Assembly (NCBI RefSeq): GCF_014638995.1 | Contig: NZ_BMFR01000023.1 | Span: 1-49,370 of the forward strand | Direction: 5' to 3' | Length of the DNA: 49,370 nt | Origin: Virgibacillus oceani | GTDB lineage: Bacteria > Bacillota > Bacilli > Bacillales > Amphibacillaceae | Position numbers and translations under genes: made by a program | The notes under the pieces: generated by a model | What the model was told of the DNA's origin: nothing | The model's database searches: none | What the model saw: the letters and a program-made list of their open reading frames with translations, nothing else | Part shown: positions 8,054 through 15,457 of the stretch, piece after piece | How positions within the stretch are numbered: position 1 is the first letter of the stretch | Layout: every line of letters starts with the position of its first letter

Positions 8054-8236
8054 TCAGGCATAACGAAGCTTTTTTACATTTTCATGTCTATTTAAGAGAT
8101 CATCAAGCTGCTGACTGCATTCAATTGTTCTTTTATCCGCCAACCCATACTTCATTCCTAGTTCAATCATTTCTCTCTTTTTCACTAAAATAGCCGTAGA
8201 TAAATCATAACGCATTGGTCTTATTACTTGTTTCAT
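8054..8236 (-). CDS. Spo0E-like aspartyl-phosphate phosphatase
   Basis: A 60-residue protein of the Spo0E/YnzD/YisI family, which removes the phosphate from Spo0A~P and so delays sporulation. The family pattern is clear: a first helix (LVKKREMIELGMKYGL), a turn with DKRTIECSQQLDDLL, and the SQxLD signature that touches the response regulator. The length is typical of the short paralogues. The ATG has AGGGGAAG about six bases upstream. It is monocistronic and convergent with the lipoprotein gene. Its target may be Spo0A or another regulator of the family. Confidence 0.85.
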   Translation of the reverse strand: MKQVIRPMRYDLSTAILVKKREMIELGMKYGLADKRTIECSQQLDDLLNRHENVKKLRYA

Positions 8237-8453
8237 TCTTTTCTTCCCCTCACCCTATTACTTAAGTCATTAGACTCATACACAACGAAATATATTATGA
8301 CTAGTTTTTCAAAATAATTCAATAGATTCTACAAATGAAGTCAAAACAATACAAAACTAGACATAGAATAATCCCTGTTATACATATTTCTTTTCATTTA
8401 GATATTGTCCTAGTAAAATTAAGTTATCGAAACAAAGTTTATAGGAGGATTTT

Positions 8454-9017
8454 ATGACACTACTGGATGAAATTTTAGCGTATAATGAAAAATTCGTGGA
8501 AAATAAGGAATATGAAGCGTATCAAACGGGAAAGCTGCCAAATAAAAAACTTGTAATTCTTTCATGTATGGATACACGTTTAGTAGAATTACTTCCTAAA
8601 TCAATGAATCTGCGCAATGGCGATGTCAAAATGGTGAAAAATGGCGGGGCACTTGTGGAGGAGCCATTTGGGAGTACAATGAAAAGTATCCTTGTCGGGG
8701 TATATGCACTTACAGCAGAAGAGGTGTGTGTTGTAGGACATCATGATTGTGGAATGACTGGTGTGAAGCCGGAGAATATGTTAGAAAAGGTAAAAGAACG
8801 CGGAATTAGTCAGGAAAAACTGGATACATTACATAGTGCCGGTGTTGACCTTGAACAATTTTTAAATGGAATTGATAATGTAGAAGACAGTGTACGAAAT
8901 AGTGTATCAACCATTCGCAGCCACCCACTGATGCCAAAGAACGTGGCAGTTCATGGATTGGTAATTGATCCTGCAACTGGTAAACTGGATCTTGTTGTTA
9001 ATGGGTATGAGAAATAG
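8454..9017 (+). CDS. Beta-class carbonic anhydrase (YtiB-like)
   Basis: Interconverts CO2 and bicarbonate in the cytoplasm. Zinc ligands and active site are visible: SCMDTR (Cys38, Asp40, Arg42) and GHHDCG (His96/His97, Cys99). At 187 residues it matches B. subtilis YtiB in length and in recalled sequence (NLRNGDVK, HGLVIDPATGKLDLVVNGY). The RBS is AGGAGG seven bases before the ATG. It is a single gene ended by a strong hairpin. Bicarbonate supply for carboxylations or pH adaptation is the usual inference. Confidence 0.92.
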   Translation: MTLLDEILAYNEKFVENKEYEAYQTGKLPNKKLVILSCMDTRLVELLPKSMNLRNGDVKMVKNGGALVEEPFGSTMKSILVGVYALTAEEVCVVGHHDCGMTGVKPENMLEKVKERGISQEKLDTLHSAGVDLEQFLNGIDNVEDSVRNSVSTIRSHPLMPKNVAVHGLVIDPATGKLDLVVNGYEK

Positions 9018-9043
9018 GTTTAACAAACAAACAAGCGATGCAC

Positions 9044-9077
9044 AAAAACATGGATGATCATTCATCCGTGTTTTTTT
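9044..9077 (+). terminator. Terminator of the carbonic anhydrase gene
   Basis: AAACATGGATGA pairs with TCATCCgTGTTT over a four-base loop, with a run of seven T. Confidence 0.88.
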
Positions 9078-9164
9078 ACGGTTTATGATTCATGCACTTC
9101 TCACTTATGAATTTTATTAATTGGGGGAAAATAGGTTGAATAGCTTTTGGGTGGAGGTATAAAT

Positions 9165-9974
9165 ATGCCGGAACTGCCGGAAATGGAGAACTGCAAAATC
9201 CTGCTGAATCAAAAAATTGCCGGTAAAAGAATAACCAATGTCATTATTAATCGGGAAAAATCAATTAATGTAAAGGCAGCAGAATTTTTAAAAAAGGTAA
9301 AAGAACGGAAAATTGAAACGGTCGATAGAAGGGCTAAACATTTACTCTTGTATCTTGATAATGGCTATGTGTTACTTTTGCATCTGATGCTTGGCGGCTG
9401 GATGTATTATGGAACAGTAAAGGATAAACCAGATCGGAGCGTTCAAATACAATTATCCTTTGGCAGACAGCACCTTTACTTTATTGGCCTGAGATTAGGG
9501 TATTTGCATCTATTTACAAAAGAAGAGGTGAAAAAGGAATTGGCCGGTTTAGGTCCCGAGCCACTTGCTGCAAATTTTACTTTCGATACTTTTTCAGACC
9601 TTATCGAAAATAGAAGAGGCATGATCAAAACAACGCTCGTCAATCAGGAATTCCTATCAGGTATTGGAAATCGTTATTCTGATGAAATCGCTTGGCATGC
9701 ACAACTGTTACCGGAGCGAACTATGAATGATCTTGATAGCAATGAAAAGAGACAATTATACCAATCCATTAGATTTATCCTTCAGCAGGCAATACAATGC
9801 GGGGGCTACATGGATCAGCCATTATTTATAGGAGACACGAAAACAGGCGGGTATGAGGCGAATATGTACGTGTACAACCGCGCGGGAGAGGCATGTAAAC
9901 GATGCAGTGCATTAATTGTTAAGGAAGAAATTTCATCCCGAAAAACATTTTATTGCAAAGGTTGTCAACGTTAA
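9165..9974 (+). CDS. Fpg/Nei-family DNA glycosylase
   Basis: Bifunctional DNA glycosylase/AP lyase that excises oxidised bases. All family hallmarks are present: N-terminal Pro2-Glu3 (MPELPE) for the catalytic amine and general acid, the beta-strand Lys in RRAKHLLLYL (Lys58), the H2TH motif GIGNRYSDE (166-174), and a zinc finger with Cys244, Cys247, Cys264 and Cys267 holding the DNA-contacting Arg259. It is 269 residues. ATG 9165 is used because the Pro must follow the initiator Met, and GGAGG precedes it. It is divergent from a standard MutM in the middle (GGWMYYG), so it may be a second Fpg/Nei paralogue. An endonuclease IV gene follows 18 bases later, suggesting an operon in which the strand break made here is processed next door. 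Confidence 0.88.
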   Translation: MPELPEMENCKILLNQKIAGKRITNVIINREKSINVKAAEFLKKVKERKIETVDRRAKHLLLYLDNGYVLLLHLMLGGWMYYGTVKDKPDRSVQIQLSFGRQHLYFIGLRLGYLHLFTKEEVKKELAGLGPEPLAANFTFDTFSDLIENRRGMIKTTLVNQEFLSGIGNRYSDEIAWHAQLLPERTMNDLDSNEKRQLYQSIRFILQQAIQCGGYMDQPLFIGDTKTGGYEANMYVYNRAGEACKRCSALIVKEEISSRKTFYCKGCQR

Positions 9975-9992
9975 TGCTGAAAGGGGATTGTT

Positions 9993-10838
9993 ATGAAATT
10001 TGGTTGTCATGTTTCGATAAGAGAAGGCTACTTAGGCGCCGCAAAACAAGCTGCATCAATGAACGCTTCTGCCTTTCAATATTTCCCCAAGAATCCCAGA
10101 AGTCTATCTGTAAAGGAATATAACAGGGAAGATGCTGAACTATGTAAAACGTTTTGCAGTGAAAATGCTATTGATTCTGTCACACACACTCCCTATCCAA
10201 CAAGTTTAACACCCAAAGATGATAACAAAAGGAACAATGTTATTGCTTCTTTATTAAATGATTTGGAAATAACCAATTTATGCGGATCAATTGGTACAGT
10301 AGTTCACTTTGGGAAATCAAGCGGCAAGGATGACCCTCTTGCAAGCTACCAATTAATGATTGAGATGCTTAATGAGGTTCTTAGTCAGTGGAAAGGCAAT
10401 TGTAAACTGCTTCTTGAAAACAATGCAGGAGTTCCTGGCTCAATTGGAACGACATTGGAAGAGCTTGTCCAGGTCCGAAACCTATGTGATTATCCAGAAA
10501 AAATAGGGTTTTGTTTCGATACGTGTCACGCTTATGCAAGTGGTCTCTGGAATGGAGAAAACTGGGATGAGGTATTGGGGAGGGGAACAGAGCTAGGGTA
10601 CTTTGATCATTTAGAAGTAATTCATTTTAACAATTCAAAGTATGAAACAGGTTCAGGGAAAGACCGCCATGCAAACATTTTTGGCAACGGCTATATTTTG
10701 GAAAAGCAATTTGAAGAGCTCATCGGAACCCCACAGCTGAAGAACATTCCATTTATATTGGAAACACCAAAAGAAGAGATTTCACATAAAAAGGAAATAC
10801 AGCTGCTAAAGAGCAGGTGGGGTGGGCAGTCGGTATAA
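9993..10838 (+). CDS. Endonuclease IV family AP endonuclease (Nfo-like)
   Basis: Cuts 5' to abasic sites and repairs blocked 3' ends. All nine metal-ligand positions of the endonuclease IV fold can be matched: His65, His105, Glu142, Asp176, His179, His211, Asp224, His226 and Glu257, so the enzyme should be active. Family motifs appear in slightly altered form (FCFDTCHAYASG, HFNNSK, GKDRHANIFGNGY, FILETP). It is 281 residues, normal for Nfo. RBS AAAGGGG. Placed 18 bases after a glycosylase, it completes a two-gene base-excision-repair unit. Sequence differences from canonical Nfo (NNSKYETGSG for NDSK...) suggest a diverged second copy. Confidence 0.9.
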   Translation: MKFGCHVSIREGYLGAAKQAASMNASAFQYFPKNPRSLSVKEYNREDAELCKTFCSENAIDSVTHTPYPTSLTPKDDNKRNNVIASLLNDLEITNLCGSIGTVVHFGKSSGKDDPLASYQLMIEMLNEVLSQWKGNCKLLLENNAGVPGSIGTTLEELVQVRNLCDYPEKIGFCFDTCHAYASGLWNGENWDEVLGRGTELGYFDHLEVIHFNNSKYETGSGKDRHANIFGNGYILEKQFEELIGTPQLKNIPFILETPKEEISHKKEIQLLKSRWGGQSV

Positions 10839-10905
10839 AGGTTGAAGTGAAAGAACTATATTGTTAATGTGTATGATATTTCAATTACCAAAAGAAATAC
10901 TAATG

Positions 10906-10946
10906 AAAAAAACTACCTCCTATGTTAGTGGTAGTTTCCCTATTTT
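10906..10946. terminator. Bidirectional terminator between nfo-like and emrE-like genes
   Basis: AAACTACC pairs with GGTAGTTT over a 12-base loop. A-run on the left and T-run on the right fit convergent genes. Confidence 0.8.
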
Positions 10947-10974
10947 TAATTCGCTAGTTAATTTAAAAATTTCT

Positions 10975-11931
10975 TTAATCATTACCTGAAACCTTCTTAT
11001 AAACCAGTGCCTTTTTCTGATTCCCAAGCGCTGACACTACACTATGTAATATCATCCCAATAACAACAAGAGCCATACCTATAAACGATAGTCCACTAGG
11101 CATTGGTGCACTTAAAACCAGCAGCTCTCCAAATAAGGCAAAAACGACCTCGCCAGATTGTGTAGCCTCCACGGCTGCGAGTTTATGATTATCATGACTG
11201 ACAAGCTCTGTGGCATAGAAGAAAAGTACGGTAGCAATAATTCCTGATGAGATTGCTACAAGAAACGTTTGCAATAATTGACTGGAGGCTGGTCCACCAT
11301 GAACAATAATTCCGTAAATTGATAGGAAAATCCAAAACGGCATGCTTGCAATAGTCATCCCAAGTATACGCTGAAATGTATTCAATTCACCATTTACAAG
11401 CTGCATCATCTTTCTGTTTCCAAGCGGGTAGGAAAATGCCGAAATGATTAATGGGATGACACATAGGACGACACTCATAATTGGCACAGCCGTTGCGTGT
11501 TCCATTTGCATAATGAATACTCCAGCTAAAATGATTAATGAGATAAATATACTTTGGATTGGGATTCGCTGTTTTTGTTTTTTATTTAAAAATGGAACGA
11601 GCAGCGATCCAGCAATAATTGTTATTTGAAAGGTTGCTGCAACAAGCCAGCCAGGCCCATAAATTGTTGCGAAGGTAAGCGGTGCATAAAATAACCCGAA
11701 TCCAACCGTGCTCCAGGTTAACCATGGGAGCGGTTGTTTTTTAATGTGATTCAGAACGGGACGAACATTTTTCTGATAACCGACAATGATTAATAAGATT
11801 GGCAGCATGAACATGAATCGAAGAGAAGCACTCCATACCCAGCTTCCACCTTCCAGCTCCATAGCACGATTTAAAACAAATGTGACTGAAAAAAATACTG
11901 CAGCTAAAACGCCGATTAGCGTTGCTTTCAT
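10975..11931 (-). CDS. DMT-superfamily multidrug-efflux-type transporter
   Basis: Polytopic membrane protein, 318 residues with about ten hydrophobic segments, of the EmrE/'multidrug resistance efflux transporter' family in the drug/metabolite superfamily. Recognisable parts include ATLIGVLAAVFFSVTFVLNR at the N-terminus, TVGFGLFYAPLTFATIYGP and the late EATQSGEVVFALFGE. Start 11931 (MKATLIG) is chosen with GGGGTGA upstream. The much longer open frame back to 12126 would overlap the divergent gene at 12095 and lacks hydrophobic topology. The substrate is unknown; a multidrug role is only a family label. Confidence 0.8.
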   Translation of the reverse strand: MKATLIGVLAAVFFSVTFVLNRAMELEGGSWVWSASLRFMFMLPILLIIVGYQKNVRPVLNHIKKQPLPWLTWSTVGFGLFYAPLTFATIYGPGWLVAATFQITIIAGSLLVPFLNKKQKQRIPIQSIFISLIILAGVFIMQMEHATAVPIMSVVLCVIPLIISAFSYPLGNRKMMQLVNGELNTFQRILGMTIASMPFWIFLSIYGIIVHGGPASSQLLQTFLVAISSGIIATVLFFYATELVSHDNHKLAAVEATQSGEVVFALFGELLVLSAPMPSGLSFIGMALVVIGMILHSVVSALGNQKKALVYKKVSGND

Positions 11932-12094
11932 TACATCACCCCAATTCATATTAATCATAACAAAATCAGAAGCGGAAAAATCCAATAATTGAAAATTTAG
12001 CTGTTCTGGGCTGAAATTCCTAAAAATATATACTGTAACAGGTGAACACGGCATACAATTAGTAGCAGCCAAATTATAAATTGGGAGGTATATA

Positions 12095-12466
12095 ATGGGT
12101 AAAAAGCTAATAAAAATTGCTGCCATATATTTTTTAATCGGAATTTCATTCGGTCTTTATATGTCAATTTTTCATGTTTTCACCCTAGCTACAGTGCATG
12201 TGCACATTAATTTGCTGGGCTGGATGTCACTGGCAGTTGCAGGGATCCTGTACACGTTATTTCCACACCTTACCGAAACAAAGACCGCTAAAGTACATTT
12301 CTGGATGCATAATATTGGCTTGCCAGTCATGATGTTTAGTATTGCCATGGCAATTTTAGGAGTAAGCCCGCTGTTCTTTCCGATTGCAACCCTTGGTGGT
12401 GCGGTTACAGTAATTGGGATCTTTTGTTTTGGGTATAATGTGCTGAAGAACCTGGAAAATACTTAA
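12095..12466 (+). CDS. Four-helix membrane protein with His motif (cytochrome oxidase subunit I-like)
   Basis: A 123-residue protein with four predicted membrane helices (about 8-27, 33-53, 68-88 and 92-115). It has conserved-looking His27, His35 and His37 (FHVFTLATVHVHINLLGW), His57 and His72. The spacing recalls haem-ligating helices of haem-copper oxidase subunit I and NnrS-like proteins; short relatives are often labelled 'cytochrome-c oxidase', but the core of the enzyme is absent. RBS GGGAGG. It is divergent from the DMT exporter with a shared upstream region of 163 bases, and it ends at a strong hairpin. A haem or metal role is inference. Confidence 0.68.
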   Translation: MGKKLIKIAAIYFLIGISFGLYMSIFHVFTLATVHVHINLLGWMSLAVAGILYTLFPHLTETKTAKVHFWMHNIGLPVMMFSIAMAILGVSPLFFPIATLGGAVTVIGIFCFGYNVLKNLENT

Positions 12467-12486
12467 TCATTATCATCGCAATAAGC

Positions 12487-12522
12487 AATCAAGGATTTTT
12501 GCAAAGACAAAAATCCTTGATT
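12487..12522 (+). terminator. Terminator after the four-helix membrane protein
   Basis: A 15-bp perfect stem starting AATCAAGGATTTTTG with a six-base loop. The T content lies mostly inside the stem and in CATTTTAC. Confidence 0.8.
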
Positions 12523-12654
12523 CATTTTACAAAAGTAAACTACCTCAAAAAAAGCAGGAAAATTGCTTGTTTTTGTTGAAAGTTTAAAATATACATATGA
12601 TATTTAGCTAAGCGGGATCATACTGAATAGATGAATGTAAAGGGAGGAGTAGCT

Positions 12655-12843
12655 ATGGATGCTGTATTGGAATTCTTTTCAAGTATTATTTTTTTGATAG
12701 GTTTGTTTGTTCTATTAGTCGGAATAATAGGATTAATAATTTCTTTAATTTCACAGGGAATCGGACTTTTCATAGCAGTGCTTGCAATTTTTCTAGGCAC
12801 TTTAAGTATTTGGGCTTCGAAAAATATACCAAGACATAATTAA
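12655..12843 (+). CDS. Small hydrophobic membrane protein
   Basis: A 62-residue protein that is hydrophobic almost throughout (segments about 10-33 and 36-53), ending in a short polar tail (SKNIPRHN). ATG 12655 has GGGAGGAG six to eight bases upstream; the upstream in-frame ATG at 12631 has none. It is 32 bases before the histidine phosphatase coding region, so the two are probably co-transcribed. No family recognised. Confidence 0.6.
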   Translation: MDAVLEFFSSIIFLIGLFVLLVGIIGLIISLISQGIGLFIAVLAIFLGTLSIWASKNIPRHN

Positions 12844-12860
12844 AAATAGGGGACAATCCT

Positions 12861-12878
12861 AGGAGGTGATTTAAAATA
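12861..12878 (+). promoter_or_regulatory. Ribosome binding site and AUA initiation codon
   Basis: AGGAGGTGA (12861-12869) is a full complement to the 16S tail, followed six bases later by ATA. Upstream in-frame stop is TGA 12867. This decides the start of the phosphatase gene. Confidence 0.7.
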
Positions 12879-13451
12879 ACAACCATATGCATAGTAAGAC
12901 ATGGGGAAACAGATTGGAATGCACTGGGAAAAGTACAAGGAAGAACCGATATACCATTGAATGCAACTGGAATTCAGCAAGCGGAGGAATGCGGGGAATT
13001 CCTAAAAACGTTACATTGGGATGTGGTCATTACCAGTCCATTGAAAAGAGCAAAGCAAACAGCAGAAATTATCAATAAACGTTTACAAATACCGTTGATC
13101 GAGATGGGGGAATTTGTTGAAAAATCATTTGGAGATGCAGAAGGAATGACAGTGGAAGAAAGAATGAAGGCCTTTCCCAATAATGCTTATCCAAATCAGG
13201 AAGACAATAAATTACTGAAGATACGAGTAATGAAAGGGATACATAAGATTAACGAAAAATATCGTAATAAGAAAGTATTGCTTGTGGCACACGGAGCAGT
13301 TATTAATTCTATTTTGGGCACACTTTCAAAAGGGGAAATCGGTTCTGGAAAAACAAAACTGATTAACGCCTGTATCAGTAACATTCAATTTTTTGAAGAA
13401 CAATGGTCGGTAAACAATTTTAATCAAATTTCACACCTCTCAGGCGTATAG
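12876..13451 (+). CDS. Histidine phosphatase (phosphoglycerate-mutase-like), probable AUA start
   Basis: Cytoplasmic phosphatase of the histidine-acid/PGM superfamily. The catalytic RHG motif (RHGETDWN, His9), the Arg in QGRTDIPLN, the SPLKRAKQTAE segment and the second His in VAHGAVIN are all present. The frame that holds the catalytic motif has no ATG, GTG or TTG before it: the preceding codons back to a TGA at 12867 are TTT, AAA and ATA. A perfect AGGAGGTGA ends six bases before the ATA at 12876, and the residues after it (TTICIVRHGE) match where this family normally starts. Initiation at a later TTG (12954) would delete the active site. The full product is about 191 residues, close to PhoE/CobC-like phosphatases. 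Substrate unknown. Confidence 0.82.
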   Translation: MTTICIVRHGETDWNALGKVQGRTDIPLNATGIQQAEECGEFLKTLHWDVVITSPLKRAKQTAEIINKRLQIPLIEMGEFVEKSFGDAEGMTVEERMKAFPNNAYPNQEDNKLLKIRVMKGIHKINEKYRNKKVLLVAHGAVINSILGTLSKGEIGSGKTKLINACISNIQFFEEQWSVNNFNQISHLSGV

Positions 13452-13484
13452 TTAACTTAGAAGAATGAAAGAAGGATTCATAAC

Positions 13485-13985
13485 ATGTCTAAACTAACCT
13501 CATTAGCTCCAATTCTGCCCAAGGATCCTGCTATCTTGATAGTTGGATCAATGCCCAGCATTAAATCATTAGAAAAACAAGAATACTATGGGAATCCCAG
13601 AAACCACTTTTGGGATATTCTTTTTGAGATATTTAATCAGAAGCCATTGCTGGAGTATGATGATAAGCTGGCGTTTATAAAACGGCATCGTATTGCATTG
13701 TGGGATACAATTGGTTCGTGCTATCGTGATGGCAGCTTGGATTCAGCTATAATGGATGAAGAGCCTAATGATATTGCGGGTTTATTAGATGAGTATCCTG
13801 CAATTCAGTTAATTGCATGTAACGGGACAAAATCATTTCAAACGTTTAAGAAGTATTTTGACCTATCAAAATTAAGGGATGTTGATGTTAGGAAGATGCC
13901 TTCAACAAGTCCAATTCCTGGTCGATATACGAAAACTTTCGCTGGAAAGGTAGAGGAATGGCAAAGGATTCTTGATTATTTATAA
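13485..13985 (+). CDS. DNA-deoxyinosine glycosylase (UDG superfamily, HDG type)
   Basis: Removes hypoxanthine (deaminated adenine), and possibly other damaged bases, from DNA. The 166-residue protein has the short UDG fold with the first motif LIVGSMPS (about 19-26), the YYGNPRNHFWDIL segment typical of the hypoxanthine-DNA glycosylase family, LWDTIGSC, and the late motif LPSTSP-like MPSTSPIPG. The UDG family usually has an N or D in motif 1; here the serine-containing version fits family 6. The ATG lies eight bases after AAAGAAGGA. It is the third base-excision enzyme within 5 kb. No terminator is evident downstream. Confidence 0.85.
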   Translation: MSKLTSLAPILPKDPAILIVGSMPSIKSLEKQEYYGNPRNHFWDILFEIFNQKPLLEYDDKLAFIKRHRIALWDTIGSCYRDGSLDSAIMDEEPNDIAGLLDEYPAIQLIACNGTKSFQTFKKYFDLSKLRDVDVRKMPSTSPIPGRYTKTFAGKVEEWQRILDYL

Positions 13986-14233
13986 AAAGCTGGAGCAGTT
14001 AGCAACTCTCTTAAATCTAAACCATTTCACCCCAACCGCAATTCTATCAAACAGTCTTGTTTATATTGATACGATAAACGGGTACTTACTAATAAAAGCT
14101 AACAATTTAACTTCTATTAAGGTATAATAAAGATAGATAGAGAGCTGCTAACATGTACGAGAAATAGTAATAATTGCTTAATTTCATTGTATTTGTGTTT
14201 TTAGTTGTTTTTCTTAAAACGATTGAATACAAT

Positions 14234-14267
14234 AAAAAGGTGAGTCGCAAGGGGCAACTTGCGACTC
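14234..14267 (-). terminator. Second terminator-like hairpin of the toxin mRNA
   Basis: Read on the minus strand, GAGTCGCAAG/CTTGCGACTC with a six-base loop is followed by ACC and TTTTT. It would give about 110 bases of overlap with the plus-strand RNA. Confidence 0.5.
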
Positions 14268-14312
14268 GGACAGTATCCGCAAGGTGCGGCGACTTTGTTA
14301 AGGAATGAAAAA

Positions 14313-14358
14313 AGTAATTATCCCGATAACTCCATCGACAGGGTGATTACTTTTTTTC
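14313..14358. terminator. Shared terminator of the convergent toxin and antitoxin RNAs
   Basis: AGTAATTATCCC pairs with GGGTGATTACT; flanked by an A-run on the left and seven T on the right, so it can act on both strands. It immediately follows the toxin stop codon on the minus strand. Confidence 0.8.
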
Positions 14359-14433
14359 TCGGCTGTTTACAACTAACAATATAAGCGTTGAAAACATAAG
14401 CATCAACTCAATTGCTTTTTCAATTGGTATCAA
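14347..14433 (-). CDS. Type I toxin, holin-like (TxpA/BsrG class)
   Basis: A 28-residue peptide from TTG 14433: a short polar start (MIPIEKAIE), one membrane helix (LMLMFSTLILLVV) and a basic tail (NSREKK). This is the layout of the holin-like toxin family found with antisense RNA antitoxins in Firmicutes, which act on the cell membrane. The RBS AAAGGGG lies about ten bases upstream and is locked in a hairpin (CCCCT aagaa AGGGG), a usual control feature of type I toxin mRNAs. The stop is followed at once by a terminator shared with a convergent RNA. The mRNA leader from a TATAAT at 14537-14532 is long and structured. The peptide is too short for normal gene callers. The family assignment rests on pattern, not on a search. 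Confidence 0.68.
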   Translation of the reverse strand: MIPIEKAIELMLMFSTLILLVVNSREKK

Positions 14434-14531
14434 TTGCTTTCAGCCCCTTTCTTAGGGGTTAAAGCCGCCGATTAAAGAAGCTTCCCTATGCAGCTTCAGT
14501 GAAGCTCACCCTGCATTACCTGTCCTTTACC

Positions 14532-14537
14532 ATTATA
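14532..14537 (-). promoter_or_regulatory. -10 element of the toxin promoter
   Basis: TATAAT on the minus strand, about 100 bases upstream of the toxin start; no good -35 box at 16-18 bases. The leader between has the hairpins AGCTTCAGTGAAGCT (about 14490-14505) and the RBS-blocking CCCC/GGGG stem (14444-14458). Confidence 0.5.
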
Positions 14538-14560
14538 CAATAAATTAGCTGGAAAAGGTT

Positions 14561-15065
14561 GTAATTATTTGAAAATGGTACAATATTCATAGAAGTCGGT
14601 AAGTTTGATGAAAACCCTCCATTCCTCCTTTACTATCATACCATTTACCCTATTGTAAAATTATATTGCTTGCAGTTTATGTAACTGCAATAGGTTAGAA
14701 TATTTTTAAGTATCGTTTTTGCACTGTTTGTTAGATTATACATTATTCATGATCTGTCGAGAGTCATGATTATTCTAAACGACAGTGGACCTGAATAATA
14801 TTCTTGCCTTATTTTGAATGGTTTATGATTACGAAAATGATAATTTTTACCCACTAAATGAAGGGGAATGCTAGATAGCTAGTTGCACGTAATACATAGT
14901 CTGCTGGTTCGAAATTCCCTTTAGGTTTTCTATACATCTAAACGGATTAACAGAAATAAAATTTATGTTAACTTAAATGCCGTTCGATTTGCTGTCCGGT
15001 TTTTTAAAATCCTTTTATCATACGAACGAGCAGCACTAATGGAATATCATAATCTTCATAAAAAT
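14561..15065. other. Intergenic region, no recognised gene
   Basis: AT-rich with no usable reading frame. There is a T-arm-like string GGTTCGAAATTCCC near 14908 whose ends (GGGGAAT.../ATTCCC) pair, but no cloverleaf can be drawn. A short CCG/CGG hairpin followed by TTTTTT lies near 14982-15006. Confidence 0.5.
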
Positions 15066-15070
15066 TCCCC

Positions 15071-15099
15071 TTGCATAATTAATTTTAATTCCGTATAAT
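15071..15099 (+). promoter_or_regulatory. Promoter of the T-box/SAM-hydrolase transcript
   Basis: TTGCAT, 17 bases, TATAAT (15094-15099). Transcription would start near 15106, just ahead of the T-box leader. Confidence 0.75.
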
Positions 15100-15134
15100 T
15101 ACGTTAATTTAATTAATGTAATGTGAAAAACGTT

Positions 15135-15427
15135 GAAGGGGAAAAGTAGGATTCAGCTATTTTTTACAAGAGAGCTTCGGCAGCTGAAAAGAAGCAAAAA
15201 TACGAATCTGAACAATGGCCCCTGAGTTTCGTGCTGAACGTACCGCTTTAGGGTATTAGTAGGTTCCGGCGAGATTTGGTACTCGTTATCCATGCCACAG
15301 TATAAAAGTTCAAAACGGCTTTCGTACTTGTTGAGGCTGTATGTGTGAGCATACGGTGAAGTAAGGTGGTATCACGTATATCCAACCACGTCCTTATCGA
15401 TTTTTTGATAATGGCGTGGTTTTTTTA
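15135..15427 (+). promoter_or_regulatory. T-box leader, probable tRNA-Met specifier
   Basis: tRNA-sensing riboswitch. Stem I distal signals are visible (AGAGAGCTTCGG at 15170, GCTGAAAAGAAGC at 15183). The conserved T-box sequence GAAGTAAGGTGGTATCACG is at 15358-15376, with TGGT (15367-15370) ready to pair with an ACCA tRNA end. The terminator stem AACCACG/CGTGGTT plus TTTTTT is at 15384-15427. The specifier region reads AACAATGGCCCCTGAG; aligned to the usual pattern in which the codon is followed by about nine bases ending in CTGAG, the codon is ATG (15215-15217), i.e. Met. tRNA-Met has discriminator A, agreeing with the U in TGGU. Uncharged tRNA-Met would favour antitermination and expression of the next gene. 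Confidence 0.85.
15384..15427 (+). terminator. T-box regulated terminator
   Basis: A 15-bp stem (AACCACG...TTATC with GATAA...CGTGGTT), then a T-run. It competes with the antiterminator formed by the T-box sequence. Confidence 0.88.
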
Positions 15428-15457
15428 ATTACAAAAATATACTAGGAGGAATATGAC

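Larger units (their letters stand above)
14123..14358 (+). ncRNA. Candidate antitoxin RNA (RatA-like) of a type I toxin-antitoxin pair
   Basis: A TATAAT at 14123 (weak -35 CTAACA at 14099) would start an RNA near 14135 that ends at the hairpin 14313-14358, about 220 bases, convergent to and overlapping the toxin mRNA at its 3' end. It contains two GC-rich hairpins (GAGTCGCAAG/CTTGCGACTC and CCGCAAGGTGCGG) and no convincing ORF. The arrangement and length resemble the RatA antitoxin of the txpA/ratA system. Function inferred only from arrangement. Confidence 0.5.

Noticed and set aside
12887..13078. Frame starting at ATG 12887 over the histidine phosphatase
   Set aside because: Overlaps the frame that carries the RHG motif and has no family features; the ATG has no RBS of its own.
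14152..14312. Plus-strand peptide frame under the antitoxin RNA (ATG TAC GAG AAA, then three stops, then a hydrophobic stretch)
   Set aside because: Looked like a BsrG-type toxin (YE ... NF spacing), but three consecutive stops interrupt it and the intact toxin is on the other strand.
14862..14930. tRNA-like string with GGTTCGAAATTCCC
   Set aside because: Ends can pair but no anticodon arm or T-stem can be formed; not a tRNA.
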